DNA of 64,000 bases from Gammaproteobacteria bacterium (GTDB lineage Bacteria; Pseudomonadota; Gammaproteobacteria; UBA6429; Thiohalophilaceae): NCBI GenBank assembly GCA_024275115.1, contig JAJRZT010000021.1, positions 26,095 to 90,094 of the forward strand, given 5' to 3'. Below, piece by piece: positions 44,765 to 55,362 of the stretch (position 1 is its first letter; each line of letters starts with the position of its first letter). Under the pieces are notes generated by a model. The model was given only the letters and a program-made list of their open reading frames with translations, was not told the origin of the DNA and searched no databases. A program made the position numbers and the translations under genes.

Positions 44765-46648
44765 TTAGCTTTTAAGCTGAAAACGTTGCACCACACTATT
44801 GAGTTCTTCAGTTAAACGGTTTAAATCTTTGCTGGCATCCAGCACCTGGGTAGCGCCAACCGCATTCCTTTCCGAAATAACATTAATATCAACAATATTA
44901 CGATTAATTTCTTCCGCTACGCCTGTTTGCTCTTCTGCCGCACTGGCAATTTGTGTGTTCATATCATTAATCGTGCTAACAGAACGGGTGATGGTATTAA
45001 GAGATGCGCCTGCATCACCCGCCTGCTTAACCGTTTGCTCAGCACGTTCACGACCTTGCTCCATTGTACTCACCGCATTACGAATACCTGACTGTAGTTT
45101 TTCTATCATCGCCTGAATTTCATTGGTTGATTGCTGAGTACGGCTCGCCAGTGTTCTTACTTCGTCTGCAACAACAGCAAACCCGCGACCCTGCTCACCT
45201 GCACGTGCCGCTTCAATTGCAGCGTTGAGTGCTAACAAGTTAGTTTGCTCAGCAATGCCACGAATAACATCGAGGATAGTGCCAATGGAATCACTATCAT
45301 CACGTACTTCATTAATAACGGTACTGGCATTTTCAACTTCATTTACAAGCTGCTCAATAGAACTGATGGTTTCATTAACAACACTCTGGCCGGTATTCAC
45401 CTCAGTATCCGCATGACTTGCCGCATCAGCCGCGCTGCTGGCATTGCGGGCAACTTCTGTAACAGTAGACGACATTTCATTCATTGCCGTTGCAACTTGC
45501 TCAATGCTTAACTGCTGTTCATTTAAACTACTTTGCGTCGACTTTGTAATCGTTACCATTTCATTCGCCGATGTACCCAGCCGCCCGGCTATAATATTTA
45601 TCAGCTCAATTATTTCACGTAACTGAATAGTGGTCTGCTGCATCGCCTTCTGTAACTGGCCAATTTCAGCCGTTGAGGTCACTTCAATATCGGTGGTTAA
45701 ATCACCCGCAGCAATCTTATTCAGGTTCGTTACAACATCACCAAGGGGTTTAAGCATATAACGCATATAAAGATACAGACCTATTAGCGCAAAAATAACG
45801 ATCAAGGCTGTTAGGCCATAAGCAAGCAGGTTGGTATTTTGAAGGGCGGTATAAGACTGAGTATAGTCCTTTTCAATAACAAGATGTGCGAGTGGAACGC
45901 CTTTGTTATTGCTAATAGGCAGTATTGTCACAGCACCAATACGACCCCTCATATCATGCTGTTGCAAGCTGCTTTCCCCTAATACCGGTAGTTCAATATG
46001 TTCCACGGGAAGGATGTTTTCTTTTGCCCTTGTGCTGTATTCCGTTTTACCCGACTCGCTAACAATGATAAGTTCTGAATGGTCATTTTTTTTGAAATCT
46101 TCGATGGCATCTTGCAAATTACGCGCAAAAATACCCACACCAATGGTTTTCCCACGCATGGTAAGCGGGAAGGCAACAACAGCAACAAGACGGCCATCTT
46201 CAGCACGCTCTATACCACGCATTATCTTACCCGCTGTAATTGCCTGCATAACGAGTGATTTATTTGTTTTACCCTTGAATGCCTGTGGTGCTGAAAAGAG
46301 CACATTGCCATCAAGATCAGCCAACTGCATACGTGAAATAACATTGGAGGCAGACAACAGGTTGAATGTGGTCGAGGCGCCTTCCTTAAGCGCCTCACTG
46401 TCTTTACTCAGCAGCGCCTTACGCGTTGCACGGTCACGCGCCAGTATCGACGTGCCGGGCACCATCTTATCCATCTGACTATCAACAATCTTATTCCAGA
46501 GAACAGCTTTGCCTGAAATGGTCGCATCAGCGAACATGCCTTCCATATGCCCCTGCGAGAGCATACTGGTTCCAATCTGGGTAAAGGATGCTAATAGCGT
46601 CACAATACTGGCACCGATTGTGACTTTTGCACGTAAAGTTAAGCTCAT
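44765..46648 (-). CDS. Methyl-accepting chemotaxis protein
   Basis: A 627-residue chemoreceptor: membrane helix at about 8-28, periplasmic Cache-like sensor (about 30-275), second helix at about 278-300, HAMP (to about 352) and a cytoplasmic signalling domain with the conserved hairpin tip [20 protein letters not shown] (about 495-515). Signals to a CheA/CheW array. No C-terminal CheR-binding pentapeptide is visible. Single gene, convergent with the chorismatase. Ligand unknown. Confidence 0.93.
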   Translation of the reverse strand: MSLTLRAKVTIGASIVTLLASFTQIGTSMLSQGHMEGMFADATISGKAVLWNKIVDSQMDKMVPGTSILARDRATRKALLSKDSEALKEGASTTFNLLSASNVISRMQLADLDGNVLFSAPQAFKGKTNKSLVMQAITAGKIMRGIERAEDGRLVAVVAFPLTMRGKTIGVGIFARNLQDAIEDFKKNDHSELIIVSESGKTEYSTRAKENILPVEHIELPVLGESSLQQHDMRGRIGAVTILPISNNKGVPLAHLVIEKDYTQSYTALQNTNLLAYGLTALIVIFALIGLYLYMRYMLKPLGDVVTNLNKIAAGDLTTDIEVTSTAEIGQLQKAMQQTTIQLREIIELINIIAGRLGTSANEMVTITKSTQSSLNEQQLSIEQVATAMNEMSSTVTEVARNASSAADAASHADTEVNTGQSVVNETISSIEQLVNEVENASTVINEVRDDSDSIGTILDVIRGIAEQTNLLALNAAIEAARAGEQGRGFAVVADEVRTLASRTQQSTNEIQAMIEKLQSGIRNAVSTMEQGRERAEQTVKQAGDAGASLNTITRSVSTINDMNTQIASAAEEQTGVAEEINRNIVDINVISERNAVGATQVLDASKDLNRLTEELNSVVQRFQLKS

Positions 46649-46678
46649 ACGTAATGGCCTTAAATTGTGAACATATTG

Positions 46679-47098
46679 TTACTCGACCGGGTAGCCCGCA
46701 GTTTTCCATGCAGGGAAACCATCACGGAAATAATAGACCTTGCTATAACCCCAGCCCACCGCCTTGGCACTTGCTTTTGAACTTCTCATGCAGCTTTCAC
46801 CATTACAGTAAATAACCACCGCATCATTTTTCTTTATTTCCTTGCCCATGCTAGCTTCGTTGAGTTTCTTCTTTAGCTCGATATGCATTGCATCGGGGAT
46901 ACGCCCTGCACCCCAGTCTTTATCTGAGCGCACATCGAGAAAAATACTGCCCTTGTCAAACAACGCTTTTGCTTCTGTAGCCGTGACTGTTTTGGCACCA
47001 TCAACACTCATCGGTGAAACCTTACCTGCAGAATGAACAGAGGCAATAACAGCAAAACCCAATAGAACGGCCAATAATTTAGATGTAATTTTATTCAT
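46679..47098 (-). CDS. Exported rhodanese-domain protein
   Basis: A 139-residue protein: signal peptide (KLLAVLLGFAVIASVHSAG) and a single rhodanese domain with the acid motif GSIFLDVRSDKDWGAGRIPD and active-site Cys in IYCNGESCMRSSK. It may handle persulfide sulfur in the periplasm. The frame opens at 47158, but the ATG at 47098 has a strong SD (AAGGAGA) and begins the signal peptide. Upstream 47099-47341 (243 bases) contains no gene; an eight-G run lies at 47288-47295. Confidence 0.88.
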   Translation of the reverse strand: MNKITSKLLAVLLGFAVIASVHSAGKVSPMSVDGAKTVTATEAKALFDKGSIFLDVRSDKDWGAGRIPDAMHIELKKKLNEASMGKEIKKNDAVVIYCNGESCMRSSKASAKAVGWGYSKVYYFRDGFPAWKTAGYPVE

Positions 47099-47341
47099 AA
47101 ACTGTATCTCCTTAAGACCAAAGTTATGTTTTCGGGTGCCTGTTACATATTTACCCACGACTTAACTTCAAAAGCGCCGTTCAAGCAAATAAAAGAATCC
47201 TGCAGGCACAATTCTTTATCGGCTCCCTGCTAGCCAACTTTAGCCAAAAGAGGTACTTATTTTGAAAAATAACAGTCTATAAAAAAATTTGACGATAGGG
47301 GGGGGAGGGTAGCAATCTGGCACACTGAAAAATAGCAGAGG

Positions 47342-47923
47342 CTAAACGCGCATTAACCCTGCTTCAACTTCATTGCGTTTTTCCTTTCCGAGAAGCTGTT
47401 CAATTAACACAAGTGCAAAGTCCATTGCCGTACCGGGGCCGCGCGAAGTAATGATATTACCATCGATAACAACGCCTTGCTCTTTGTAGTCCCTATTTTT
47501 AATCTTACTCTGCGCCAGACTGCCAGGATAACTGGTAAAGCTTTTACCATCGAGCAAGCCCGCTGCTGCCAGTGCTTTGGGGGCGGCACAAATTGCGGCT
47601 ATTATTTTATTGTCTGCTGCCATGGATTTTAGTTTAGCCTGTACTCTTTTATCATTTTGCAAATGATCGGCTCCTGGTAGGCCACCGGGTAGCACAATGG
47701 CATCGAAAGGCACGTCCATAACATTGTCAATAACGGTATCGGCAACAAGTACCATACCCCGACTGGCTTGCACTGGGTTGGCATCCAGGCTGGCGGTTAC
47801 CACTTTGATTCCTGCACGGGTGAGCAAATCGGTAATGGTGACCGCTTCGAGCTCTTCACAACCTTGCGCCAAAGGCACCAGCACTTTTAGTTGTTTTTGT
47901 TTTGCTTCAACGGTGCTTGCCAT
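47342..47923 (-). CDS. DJ-1/PfpI family protein (YajL-like)
   Basis: A 193-residue DJ-1-superfamily protein: LAQGCEELEAVTITDLL carries the conserved Glu, and the nucleophile elbow Cys lies in IIAAICAAPKALAAAGLL. The sequence is closest in character to YajL/ThiJ/DJ-1 proteins associated with oxidative and carbonyl stress; enzymatic claims for this family are disputed. It starts within the end of the YibQ-like gene (37-base overlap). Confidence 0.88.
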   Translation of the reverse strand: MASTVEAKQKQLKVLVPLAQGCEELEAVTITDLLTRAGIKVVTASLDANPVQASRGMVLVADTVIDNVMDVPFDAIVLPGGLPGADHLQNDKRVQAKLKSMAADNKIIAAICAAPKALAAAGLLDGKSFTSYPGSLAQSKIKNRDYKEQGVVIDGNIITSRGPGTAMDFALVLIEQLLGKEKRNEVEAGLMRV

Positions 47924-48768
47924 TGAGTCACTCGCTTATTTATTTTGCGCTGCGCACGATTTTGCTGCCGTATGCTGAGTAATTTAGACATATAAACAAA
48001 TTCCAGCCCCTGTGCTTTTGCTTCAGGTAACCATTGTTCCAGCGCTCGGATTGTTTCAGGAAAAGGGTGCGCAATAATCACTGCACTACCATTACGCCTG
48101 GCAACACTTACCGCAAGTGCAAGCTGTTGCTTTATCGCTTTTTCTGACAGATCATGATCCACAAAAACATCGCGTGTTTCACTGCGCAAGCCATATTGTC
48201 GCGCAACATTAAGCGCCTGACTTTTTCCAGATGTTCGACTATCAACAAAATACATTTCTCTTGTGACCAGCATTTCCATTAACCATGTCATCGGCTCAGA
48301 CTGTTGGGTTAGCAAACTGCCCATATGGTTGTTTACCCCCTTTATATAAGGTATGGCCAGCAAGTTATGTTGCAACTCCAGTTCAAAAACAGCTCTCGGC
48401 ATGGCCGCCGTTAAACCACCCGGCCCGAGCTTTTTACCACTGGTTGCTTCCATTGGAATGTGCAGCATAATTTCTTTTTGCTTTTTATTGGCCAGGTTGG
48501 CCAGCTTTCTTGCATGCGGCGCATAAGGCAAAAAGGCATAGGTGATGTTTGCCGGTAAGTTAATCGCACGTTTACCTGACTGGTAGCGGTAACCCATATC
48601 ATCAATGATAAGGCTAATGTAATGCTGAGCTTTTGCTGGTGCAGGTTTGTTATCGGGTAAAAAACTTTGTTCGGCCAGGCTGTTCACTGTCGTGTCCAAA
48701 ATCGTGGCCGCATCAACAATTCGCAGACTGCACAGAAAAAGTGCCAGTAATAATACAATTAAACGCAT
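47887..48768 (-). CDS. Divergent polysaccharide deacetylase family protein (YibQ-like)
   Basis: A 293-residue exported protein: signal peptide (LIVLLLALFLCSLRIVDAA), then a divergent NodB-like (DUF610) domain with ISLIIDDMGYRYQSGKRA, ITYAFLPYAPHARKLA, MLHIPMEATSG, NNHMGSLLTQ and YFVDSRTSGKS. YibQ proteins are encoded with envC and ctpA-like genes in Gammaproteobacteria, as here. Substrate not established. Lies 112 bases downstream of ctpA. Confidence 0.9.
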   Translation of the reverse strand: MRLIVLLLALFLCSLRIVDAATILDTTVNSLAEQSFLPDNKPAPAKAQHYISLIIDDMGYRYQSGKRAINLPANITYAFLPYAPHARKLANLANKKQKEIMLHIPMEATSGKKLGPGGLTAAMPRAVFELELQHNLLAIPYIKGVNNHMGSLLTQQSEPMTWLMEMLVTREMYFVDSRTSGKSQALNVARQYGLRSETRDVFVDHDLSEKAIKQQLALAVSVARRNGSAVIIAHPFPETIRALEQWLPEAKAQGLEFVYMSKLLSIRQQNRAQRKINKRVTQWQAPLKQNKNN

Positions 48769-48880
48769 ATGCGATTCCGGTTTATAGAGAACAATGTCTC
48801 TTGTTTAAAATTAAGCGCCCAAAATACTAGCGCCTCAATTTTAAAAACCTTTAATAAAAAACTTTCTATTGGGCAAATAT

Positions 48881-50212
48881 CTATTTCATACCACTGAGTA
48901 AATGCAAACCTTTTAATAAATTAAGGGCTTCATATAACGGATAATCTTTGCTTGCTAATTGTTTTTCCTTGTTAGCGGTTTTTTTCTTTTTGTTTTGTTT
49001 CTTTTCCGCATCCGGGCTTTTATCATTCACTAAATGCCCTTTAAGGTCGGCTTCTTTAACATATAAGTCGTCGTTATCTTCTTTTACCGCAACCTGTACG
49101 TGACTTATTTTAATATCTGGTGTAATGCCTTTTGCCTGAATTTCACGATCCTTCGGAGTATAGTAACGCGCGGTTGTCATTTTCAGTGCGGTATTATTAC
49201 CTAACTTGACAATCGACTGTACTGAACCTTTACCAAATGTTTGCGTACCCATAATAATGGCACGCTTATGATCCTGTAATGCACCCGCAACAATCTCCGA
49301 TGCAGATGCTGAGCCACCATTCACCAATACCACGACAGGAATACCATTGACACGGTCAATCGGTGTTGCCTGAAAACTGTGCTGGCTATCACGATGCCGA
49401 CCCCGCACGGAAACAATAATGCCTTCAGTTAAGAATGCATCGGAAACAGCAACTGCCGCATCCAGTAAGCCACCAGGATTATTGCGCAAATCTAAAACCA
49501 GACCATTGAAACCTGCTTTTTTATTTTTCTTCTTAAGCTCATCAAGCGCTTTTAATAAATCTTCACCGGTACGCTCCTGAAACTGGGTAATACGCACGTA
49601 GCCATAGCCTGGTTCCAGCACACGGTGCTTGATGCTCTTCACCCGGATCTTGTCACGCACCACGGTTACCTTAAAGGGTTTGTCCACACCATCCCGTGAC
49701 ACCAGCAAATCAATCGGCTCACCTGGCTTACCGCGCATGAGCTTAACCGCTTCGTCCAGCTCCATACCTTTTACCGGCTTCTTGTCCAGACGAATAATCA
49801 AATCGCCCGCCTGAATACCGGCACGCTGTGCCGGTGTATCATCGATAGGTGAAATCACTTTTACAAAACCGTTCTCCATCCCAACCACAATGCCTAAACC
49901 ACCAAATTCACCGCGTGTGCCAACGGTCAGTTCCTTAAACTCTTCAAGATCTAAAAAAGAGGAATGCGGGTCCAGACCACTTAGCATGCCGCGAATAGCA
50001 TTGGTTAATAAGGTTTTATCATCAATTTTTTCAACGTAGTTTTCTTTAATTTTGCCGAAAACTTCGCTGAGGGTTCGAATATCGTCCAGCGGAATGCCGT
50101 CGTAGGTCTGGTTAGCATTTTTATCTGCAAACACACTCTGTCCGAGCGCGAGTACTACGCCCAAAAACAGCCCAAACATTAAAATCAATACGTTACGTGT
50201 GTTCACTGGCAT
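48881..50212 (-). CDS. ctpA: C-terminal processing peptidase (S41)
   Basis: Periplasmic tail-specific protease, 443 residues: signal or anchor helix (LILMFGLFLGVVLALGQSVF), PDZ domain (about 90-175, GLGIVVGMENGFVKVISPID) and S41 catalytic domain with Ser in VNGGSASASEIVAG and Lys in MGTQTFGKGSVQ. A Lys-rich tail (about 395-425) follows. It degrades envelope proteins carrying exposed C-termini, including peptidoglycan hydrolases. The envC gene lies upstream, separated by 187 bases that hold only regulatory-length sequence. Confidence 0.94.
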   Translation of the reverse strand: MPVNTRNVLILMFGLFLGVVLALGQSVFADKNANQTYDGIPLDDIRTLSEVFGKIKENYVEKIDDKTLLTNAIRGMLSGLDPHSSFLDLEEFKELTVGTRGEFGGLGIVVGMENGFVKVISPIDDTPAQRAGIQAGDLIIRLDKKPVKGMELDEAVKLMRGKPGEPIDLLVSRDGVDKPFKVTVVRDKIRVKSIKHRVLEPGYGYVRITQFQERTGEDLLKALDELKKKNKKAGFNGLVLDLRNNPGGLLDAAVAVSDAFLTEGIIVSVRGRHRDSQHSFQATPIDRVNGIPVVVLVNGGSASASEIVAGALQDHKRAIIMGTQTFGKGSVQSIVKLGNNTALKMTTARYYTPKDREIQAKGITPDIKISHVQVAVKEDNDDLYVKEADLKGHLVNDKSPDAEKKQNKKKKTANKEKQLASKDYPLYEALNLLKGLHLLSGMK

Positions 50213-50399
50213 AATTCTGTCTCTTGTCTTTATCTTGATGGTCTTTATCTAATGACTAATTAATCTTAAACTAATCGGCTAAATGGTTCTTTTTAAACGA
50301 TCTATCCTTAATAGATACTACCTTAAATATTTTTACTGTCCACTATTTAATAGGCTTCTTGTGTGCCTAATACCCACTTACCCATGGAAATAGTCAATT

Positions 50400-51575
50400 T
50401 CAACCCCGGCGTACTTTCCGACACCAGATTTTGGGATTGGCTGGCTTGCCATTTTTCCTGATTTCAAAATACAGCCCGGCTTTTGCCTGCCCGCCAGTAT
50501 TGCCGACACTGCCTATAATTTCGCCTTCATCCACCCAGTCACCGGTCTCTTTTCTTATATTCTCATTATGGCCATATAAGCTCATATAGCCATCGCCATG
50601 ATCAATAATAACGAGCAACCCATAACCCCGTAACCAGTCGGCGTACGCCACCCGGCCATGTGATATTGCTCGCACATTATTGCCCTGCCGCGCCTTAATA
50701 ATCACCCCGTTCCATTTTAGCTTTGCCGTTTTGCGTGACTTACCAAATAAGTTTTTTACTGCCCCCAAAGCGGGCCAGTACAACTTACCTTTAAGCGTTG
50801 CAAACGGCTGGTGCTTACCCGCTGCGGCTAATATTTCCGGCATGCTGTCGCTAATGACGTTCAACACACGCTCTAACTGTTTTTCATTTGCCAGCATCTG
50901 CTGCAAAGCTCCGTCTTTATGCTCAATATCTTTAGAGAGCTGTGCGATAACAATCGCCCGTGCCTGATAACTGGCTTCCAGATTCTTCTTTTCAGCAAGC
51001 TGTTGCTGTTTAAGGTTTTGCAGGGTTTTATTTTCCTGACGAATACGTTTTTTTATCTGCTCAAGACTTCGCAGGGTTTGAGTTGATGTATCAATCCGCT
51101 CGGAGCGTGCCTGATTAAAATAATCGTAATAGGTTAATACCCGCCCAATGGCATTCGGATTTTCCTGGTTCAGCAATAACTTTAAATATTCCTGCTTGCC
51201 GATGGTATAAGCTGTGCGAACCTGCTGACCTAGCAAGTCGCGTTGTGTTACAAGATCTTTATTTAATTCCCTGCGTTGCTTTTGTAACTGCCGTAAGCGT
51301 TTATTTTGCCGTCGCAGTTTGCGCTTTAACTGGTTGAGATTGTTAACCCGCTTGCTAATATTAATTTCTGTGGTGCGCAATTCCTGGCTCACCTTGTCAT
51401 GTAAAGTCCGGACTTTATCCAGTTCACTTCTTATGTTTTTTATTTTAGTTTTTAATTGTTGCAACTCCTGCTCACGCTGCTCGCGGTTGTCGTCGTCAAA
51501 AGAATCGGCCAACACATAAAACCCATTGCCAGCAAAAACAAGTATTACCAGTAATTTTAAAATTATTTTATGCAT
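50400..51575 (-). CDS. envC: Murein hydrolase activator EnvC
   Basis: A 391-residue periplasmic protein: signal peptide (ILKLLVILVFAGNGFYVLA), long coiled coil (about 30-255, heptads rich in Leu, Lys, Arg, Glu) and a LytM/M23 domain at about 280-391. The metal site is degenerate: the expected HxxxD and HxH ligands are not kept (the second reads LYFEIRKNG), as in EnvC, which activates amidases rather than cutting peptidoglycan. Overlaps the GNAT gene by 8 bases. Confidence 0.92.
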   Translation of the reverse strand: MHKIILKLLVILVFAGNGFYVLADSFDDDNREQREQELQQLKTKIKNIRSELDKVRTLHDKVSQELRTTEINISKRVNNLNQLKRKLRRQNKRLRQLQKQRRELNKDLVTQRDLLGQQVRTAYTIGKQEYLKLLLNQENPNAIGRVLTYYDYFNQARSERIDTSTQTLRSLEQIKKRIRQENKTLQNLKQQQLAEKKNLEASYQARAIVIAQLSKDIEHKDGALQQMLANEKQLERVLNVISDSMPEILAAAGKHQPFATLKGKLYWPALGAVKNLFGKSRKTAKLKWNGVIIKARQGNNVRAISHGRVAYADWLRGYGLLVIIDHGDGYMSLYGHNENIRKETGDWVDEGEIIGSVGNTGGQAKAGLYFEIRKNGKPANPKIWCRKVRRG

Positions 51576-52002
51576 TGCTTAATCTTTTAGTCATGCTTTT
51601 ATGTGGGATACCGGCATCCATAAATTGATCGCTGCTGCAAACAAAACCATGCTGCTCATAAAATGAAATAGCGCTCAGTTGCGCATGTAAATAAACCGTG
51701 TCTATATTTTGTTGTTTTGCAACTGCCAGCAATGTTAGCAAAATTGCCGAGCCAATACCTTGCTGTCGGTATGTTTTTAACACCGCCATTCGTCCAATAT
51801 GGCCATCGGCCTTTATCCTACCTGTCGCAATGGGCTTACCCTTGTTATTAACGGCAATAACATGCTGAGCTGTTTTATCAAACTTGTCCCACTCCAGTTC
51901 TTCAGGCACCTGTTGTTCCTGAATAAAGACTGCCCGACGAATGGCGCTGAGTTGTTGTTGGTGGCTGCACCATGTACAGATATGAATTGAATAATTTTGC
52001 AT
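51568..52002 (-). CDS. GNAT family N-acetyltransferase
   Basis: A 144-residue acetyltransferase with the acetyl-CoA loop YRQQGIGSAILLTLL (motif A, Q-x-x-G-x-G), preceded by IGRMAVLKT and followed by the motif-B-like FYEQHGFVCSSDQF. The N-terminal IRRAVFIQEQQVPEELEWD resembles the ElaA/YjgM-type group. Substrate unknown. It precedes envC with an 8-base overlap, so the two are co-translated. Confidence 0.88.
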   Translation of the reverse strand: MQNYSIHICTWCSHQQQLSAIRRAVFIQEQQVPEELEWDKFDKTAQHVIAVNNKGKPIATGRIKADGHIGRMAVLKTYRQQGIGSAILLTLLAVAKQQNIDTVYLHAQLSAISFYEQHGFVCSSDQFMDAGIPHKSMTKRLSNA

Positions 52003-52088
52003 GCTGCTAATTTTTTACCCGATGCAGAGCCATACTAAATTTAAACAATTTATTACTGGTATATGGACTCAAAGAATAGTGCTACATC

Positions 52089-53978
52089 TTAGATAGATGT
52101 TTTTGTTCTGGCAAATCCCTTTAATAGCCATTCCTGAAAATCACCAGGATTTAGTGGTTTACTATAGAAAAACCCCTGTAAAACATCGACACCCAGTAAA
52201 TCCAGACTATCGATGGTCTTCTGATCTTCTACGCCTTCAGCTACAACCTGACAATTCAGGTTGTGCCCCAGCTCAATAATGGTTTTGATAATGGCATGGT
52301 CACTGTGGCTGTTATGCATATCCAGTATAAATGATTTATCTATTTTTAAAGTATCAATGGGTAGATTTTTTAGATAGTTTAATGATGAGAAGCCGGTACC
52401 AAAATCATCAATAGCCAGTCGCAACCCAGCATCAGAAAGCTGATTTAATATTTTCCCGGCACGGCCTAAATCATGCATAAGTGCCGTTTCTGTTATTTCA
52501 AACTCAATTTTCTCTGCCTTCAGCTCAGCACCTTCTAAAATAGCATTTATCTCCTCAAGCAATGAAAAATCCTGTAAGCAGTATGTTGACAGGTTGATGT
52601 TAACGCCAAAAACATAACCTTGCTGATGCCATTTTTTACAATCATCGACAGCCTGCTCTAATACTTGCAATGTTAGCATGCGGATCAAGCCCATCTGCTC
52701 AGCCATGGGTATAAATTCATCGGGTAAAATATTGCCAAGTTCCTGATGCTGCCAACGTGCCAGCACTTCGGTACTGTTTATCGTTTTCCGGTCACGATTA
52801 ATCAATGGTTGGTAGGCAACCTGGATTTTTTTGTTTTCTATTGCAACCCGCAGGTCAGCCATCAACGTCAATCGCCGCACACTGTGCTTGTTTTGTGTCG
52901 GGTCATAAATGGCAAACCCGGATTGTGATTTTTTTGCCTGATACATAGCAATATCGGCATGCTGCATAAGTGTCTCTACATTATCACCATGCTCTGGAAA
53001 AATGGCAATACCAATGCTGGCTTTGCTCTCAGTTGCAATATTGTTGATACGAAACGGTTCGCCCATTGCGTTCAGGATACGCTCAGCGCACAGTTTAGAG
53101 CCTTCAAGATCCGTTTGTGGTAATAACACTGCAAATTCATCTCCCCCCAGTCGCGATATAGAATCTTTTTCCCGAATTGAACCCATTAAACGTGCACTCA
53201 CCATTTTTAAAAGTTCATCACCAAACTGATGCCCCAGAGTGTCATTAATTTCTTTAAAACGATCAAGATCAATTAAGAACAATGCAAATAACAAATTATC
53301 ACGCTGTGACTGCAGGAATAATTGCTTTAACCGATCATTCAGCAAGGTTCTATTTGGTAAGCCCGTTAAGCTGTCATGCAATGCAATATGTTTTAGCTGT
53401 TTATTTTTTTCAGACAGTTGTTTTGATATTTTACTGCTCAGTAACAGGCTTATCCAGACTGCAAGCCAGAGAATAACGACACCGGTTGTCAGCATGCGCT
53501 GTTTTAAGGTTTTTGTTATCTGGATTTCTTCATTTGCTGCCGGCTCAAGCATAATGAGCTGGTAATTTTTGTTGGGAAGTTCACTTATTGCCCAGTAGTA
53601 CTCGTTGTTATCAAGATAAATAATCCCATGCTTTCTTTTACCTGTATACGCTACTTTCAATTGTTGCGATATGAGTGACAGGTCAAGTTTTTTTATATCG
53701 CCTGCTGAATATAATATCTGCTGTTCTTTTTGAATGAGTAAAACAGACTGCGGGGTGGAAAACCGATTACGAAGCTCTTCAAGATAAATTTCAGAAACAT
53801 ACTGATCCCCAGGCAGGGTAAGCCGCTCGGCAACCTCCTTGTTAAGATATTGCAAAAAAATAGTAAGCTGCGCACCCCGGCTTTCTGTAAGCTCTCGATA
53901 GACCAAAAGACCAAAAACAACTTGTGCCAATACAGTTATGCCCAGTACAGAAAGTAATATTTGGGAGCGTAACTGCAT
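52089..53978 (-). CDS. GGDEF-EAL cyclic-di-GMP signalling protein
   Basis: A 629-residue membrane protein: helix at about 8-28, periplasmic sensor to about 158, second helix at about 163-182, GGDEF domain (about 200-360, intact SRLGGDEFAVLLP) and EAL domain (about 375-620, STEVLARW with the EVL variant, FEITETA, IDDFGTGFSSL, VAEGVED). Both catalytic motifs are kept, so it could make or break c-di-GMP; net activity cannot be told. No RxxD inhibitory site is obvious. It follows the DUF2892 gene by 10 bases. Confidence 0.92.
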   Translation of the reverse strand: MQLRSQILLSVLGITVLAQVVFGLLVYRELTESRGAQLTIFLQYLNKEVAERLTLPGDQYVSEIYLEELRNRFSTPQSVLLIQKEQQILYSAGDIKKLDLSLISQQLKVAYTGKRKHGIIYLDNNEYYWAISELPNKNYQLIMLEPAANEEIQITKTLKQRMLTTGVVILWLAVWISLLLSSKISKQLSEKNKQLKHIALHDSLTGLPNRTLLNDRLKQLFLQSQRDNLLFALFLIDLDRFKEINDTLGHQFGDELLKMVSARLMGSIREKDSISRLGGDEFAVLLPQTDLEGSKLCAERILNAMGEPFRINNIATESKASIGIAIFPEHGDNVETLMQHADIAMYQAKKSQSGFAIYDPTQNKHSVRRLTLMADLRVAIENKKIQVAYQPLINRDRKTINSTEVLARWQHQELGNILPDEFIPMAEQMGLIRMLTLQVLEQAVDDCKKWHQQGYVFGVNINLSTYCLQDFSLLEEINAILEGAELKAEKIEFEITETALMHDLGRAGKILNQLSDAGLRLAIDDFGTGFSSLNYLKNLPIDTLKIDKSFILDMHNSHSDHAIIKTIIELGHNLNCQVVAEGVEDQKTIDSLDLLGVDVLQGFFYSKPLNPGDFQEWLLKGFARTKTSI

Positions 53979-53988
53979 TAAACAGTTA

Positions 53989-54204
53989 CTATTTTTTTCG
54001 ATTACAGGTACTGATACCCGTGATAACGTACAAAGGACAGAATCTCAACAGCGCCACAATTAAACTTAATACGCCGATAATACCAATGATGTTTGAACTT
54101 AATGGATCAGAGATAAACTCTTTATCAACAAATCCAATATAAATTAAAACCAGGCTTATCCCTACGCGTAATATCTGATCCAGCCGACCGACATTTCTTT
54201 TCAT
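53989..54204 (-). CDS. DUF2892 small membrane protein
   Basis: A 71-residue protein with two hydrophobic helices (ILRVGISLVLIYIGFV and NIIGIIGVLSLIVALLRF) and the family's MKRNVGRLDQILR start and CPLYVITGIST end. DUF2892 proteins are often linked to rhodaneses (YgaP-like membrane parts); function not established. Possibly co-transcribed with the downstream GGDEF-EAL gene. Confidence 0.85.
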   Translation of the reverse strand: MKRNVGRLDQILRVGISLVLIYIGFVDKEFISDPLSSNIIGIIGVLSLIVALLRFCPLYVITGISTCNRKK

Positions 54205-54294
54205 GGCTCAGCTCTATTGTATAGTTATATTGCTTACCCGTTGCCACTCATCCTTTCCCGCCCGTATGTTCTGCCTTGCCACCTGAATAAACCG

Positions 54295-55185
54295 TTAATC
54301 CTTAACTGCAATAGGATTAAGCGGTAATAAATTATATTTTCTGGCCACGGCTTTAAATGATTGACCGTATTGCACCTGTTTTATTATTGTCAATACATTT
54401 TTAGATGGGTTCATTGAGGTAACCGCTGAAAGCTGCCGATAAAACGGGTAGCTTTTATTTTTTAAATTATCGGCGCTGGCAATCACCTTACCCACACTAA
54501 CCGCCTTCACATTGCTGTTATCATCAAATACCCAGGTGGAACCGGTGTGGCCGATAGCAGTGTTAAATTTTGTCACCATTTTTACCATTTCACTGGCGCT
54601 GCTAACATTGATGCGTTGTTTAGTAAAATCACCCGCCGTTGGTAAAATTGTTTTCCAGTGGCCGGGACGTTTTTTGCAATGCAAGCGGGTAACAACAGCA
54701 ATGGGCTTATCCCAGCCACCAAGCTCATTCCAGTGAGTGATCTCTCCACTAAAAATAGCGCGAACTTGATCAACCGATAAGTTTTCAATTGGATTATTTT
54801 TATTAACCAGGATAAGAATAGGCTCAGCCGCAAGCGGGTAAAGTTTTATATTCTTTTTATCCAGCTCTTGTTGACTTAACGGGCAACATACAAAACCAAA
54901 TGTCGGGCGGTCATGGCTATGCCTTTGAGCCAGTTTTATCCCCGCATTACAGCCCATACCAAGATTGGAATTTTTTCCGTATAGCTGCAGCTTTTTACCG
55001 GTGGACTCCTCCAGTTCACCTTTAAGTTCATCAAAAATGACCCACGCAAAGTGCGCCCCCGCGCCAGTAATAGCAACGGGTTCGGCATAACCGGGAGAAG
55101 GAAAAAAAAATAGAGAGGCAATGGGCATATAAGCAAGCCGCAATGTCTTTGTGATTATTGTTATCATACTATAGCGACGACACAT
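54295..55185 (-). CDS. PstS-like periplasmic substrate-binding protein
   Basis: A 296-residue exported protein: signal segment (LAYMPIASLFFFPSPGYA) then a PBP-like fold (ITGAGAHFAWVIFDELKGEL; FGFVCCPLSQQELDKK; VDQVRAIFSGEITHWNELGG) as in the phosphate-binding PstS group. No pst transport genes are near, so the ligand may be phosphate, another oxyanion, or the protein may act in attachment or sensing. Initiation could be at 55185 or at the ATG at 55167; no clear SD decides. The 177 bases upstream hold no gene. Confidence 0.82.
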   Translation of the reverse strand: MCRRYSMITIITKTLRLAYMPIASLFFFPSPGYAEPVAITGAGAHFAWVIFDELKGELEESTGKKLQLYGKNSNLGMGCNAGIKLAQRHSHDRPTFGFVCCPLSQQELDKKNIKLYPLAAEPILILVNKNNPIENLSVDQVRAIFSGEITHWNELGGWDKPIAVVTRLHCKKRPGHWKTILPTAGDFTKQRINVSSASEMVKMVTKFNTAIGHTGSTWVFDDNSNVKAVSVGKVIASADNLKNKSYPFYRQLSAVTSMNPSKNVLTIIKQVQYGQSFKAVARKYNLLPLNPIAVKD

Positions 55186-55362
55186 ATAGGAGTGGTGAAA
55201 AAGACCCGTTTGATTTTAACCCCCGTAAACAGATAAATGATTGTTAGCTCAAACAAATGTGTATCTGCATCTATCATATTAGTATAGAAACAGGCTGTTT
55301 TCTATATTCTTAGCTCCATTTTTACTGTAGCCACCTAATAAAAGCTGGAATAAATTAGTTGG

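Noticed and set aside
47288..47295. Eight-G run as a phase-variation tract
   Set aside because: It lies intergenic, nearly 200 bases upstream of the rhodanese start and outside any frame or promoter spacer that could be identified.
50400..51575. Loss of metal ligands in the M23 domain as a defective peptidase
   Set aside because: Degenerate LytM sites are normal for EnvC, which activates amidases.
52770..52790. EVL in place of EAL as loss of phosphodiesterase activity
   Set aside because: EVL occurs in active EAL proteins and the other catalytic motifs are intact.
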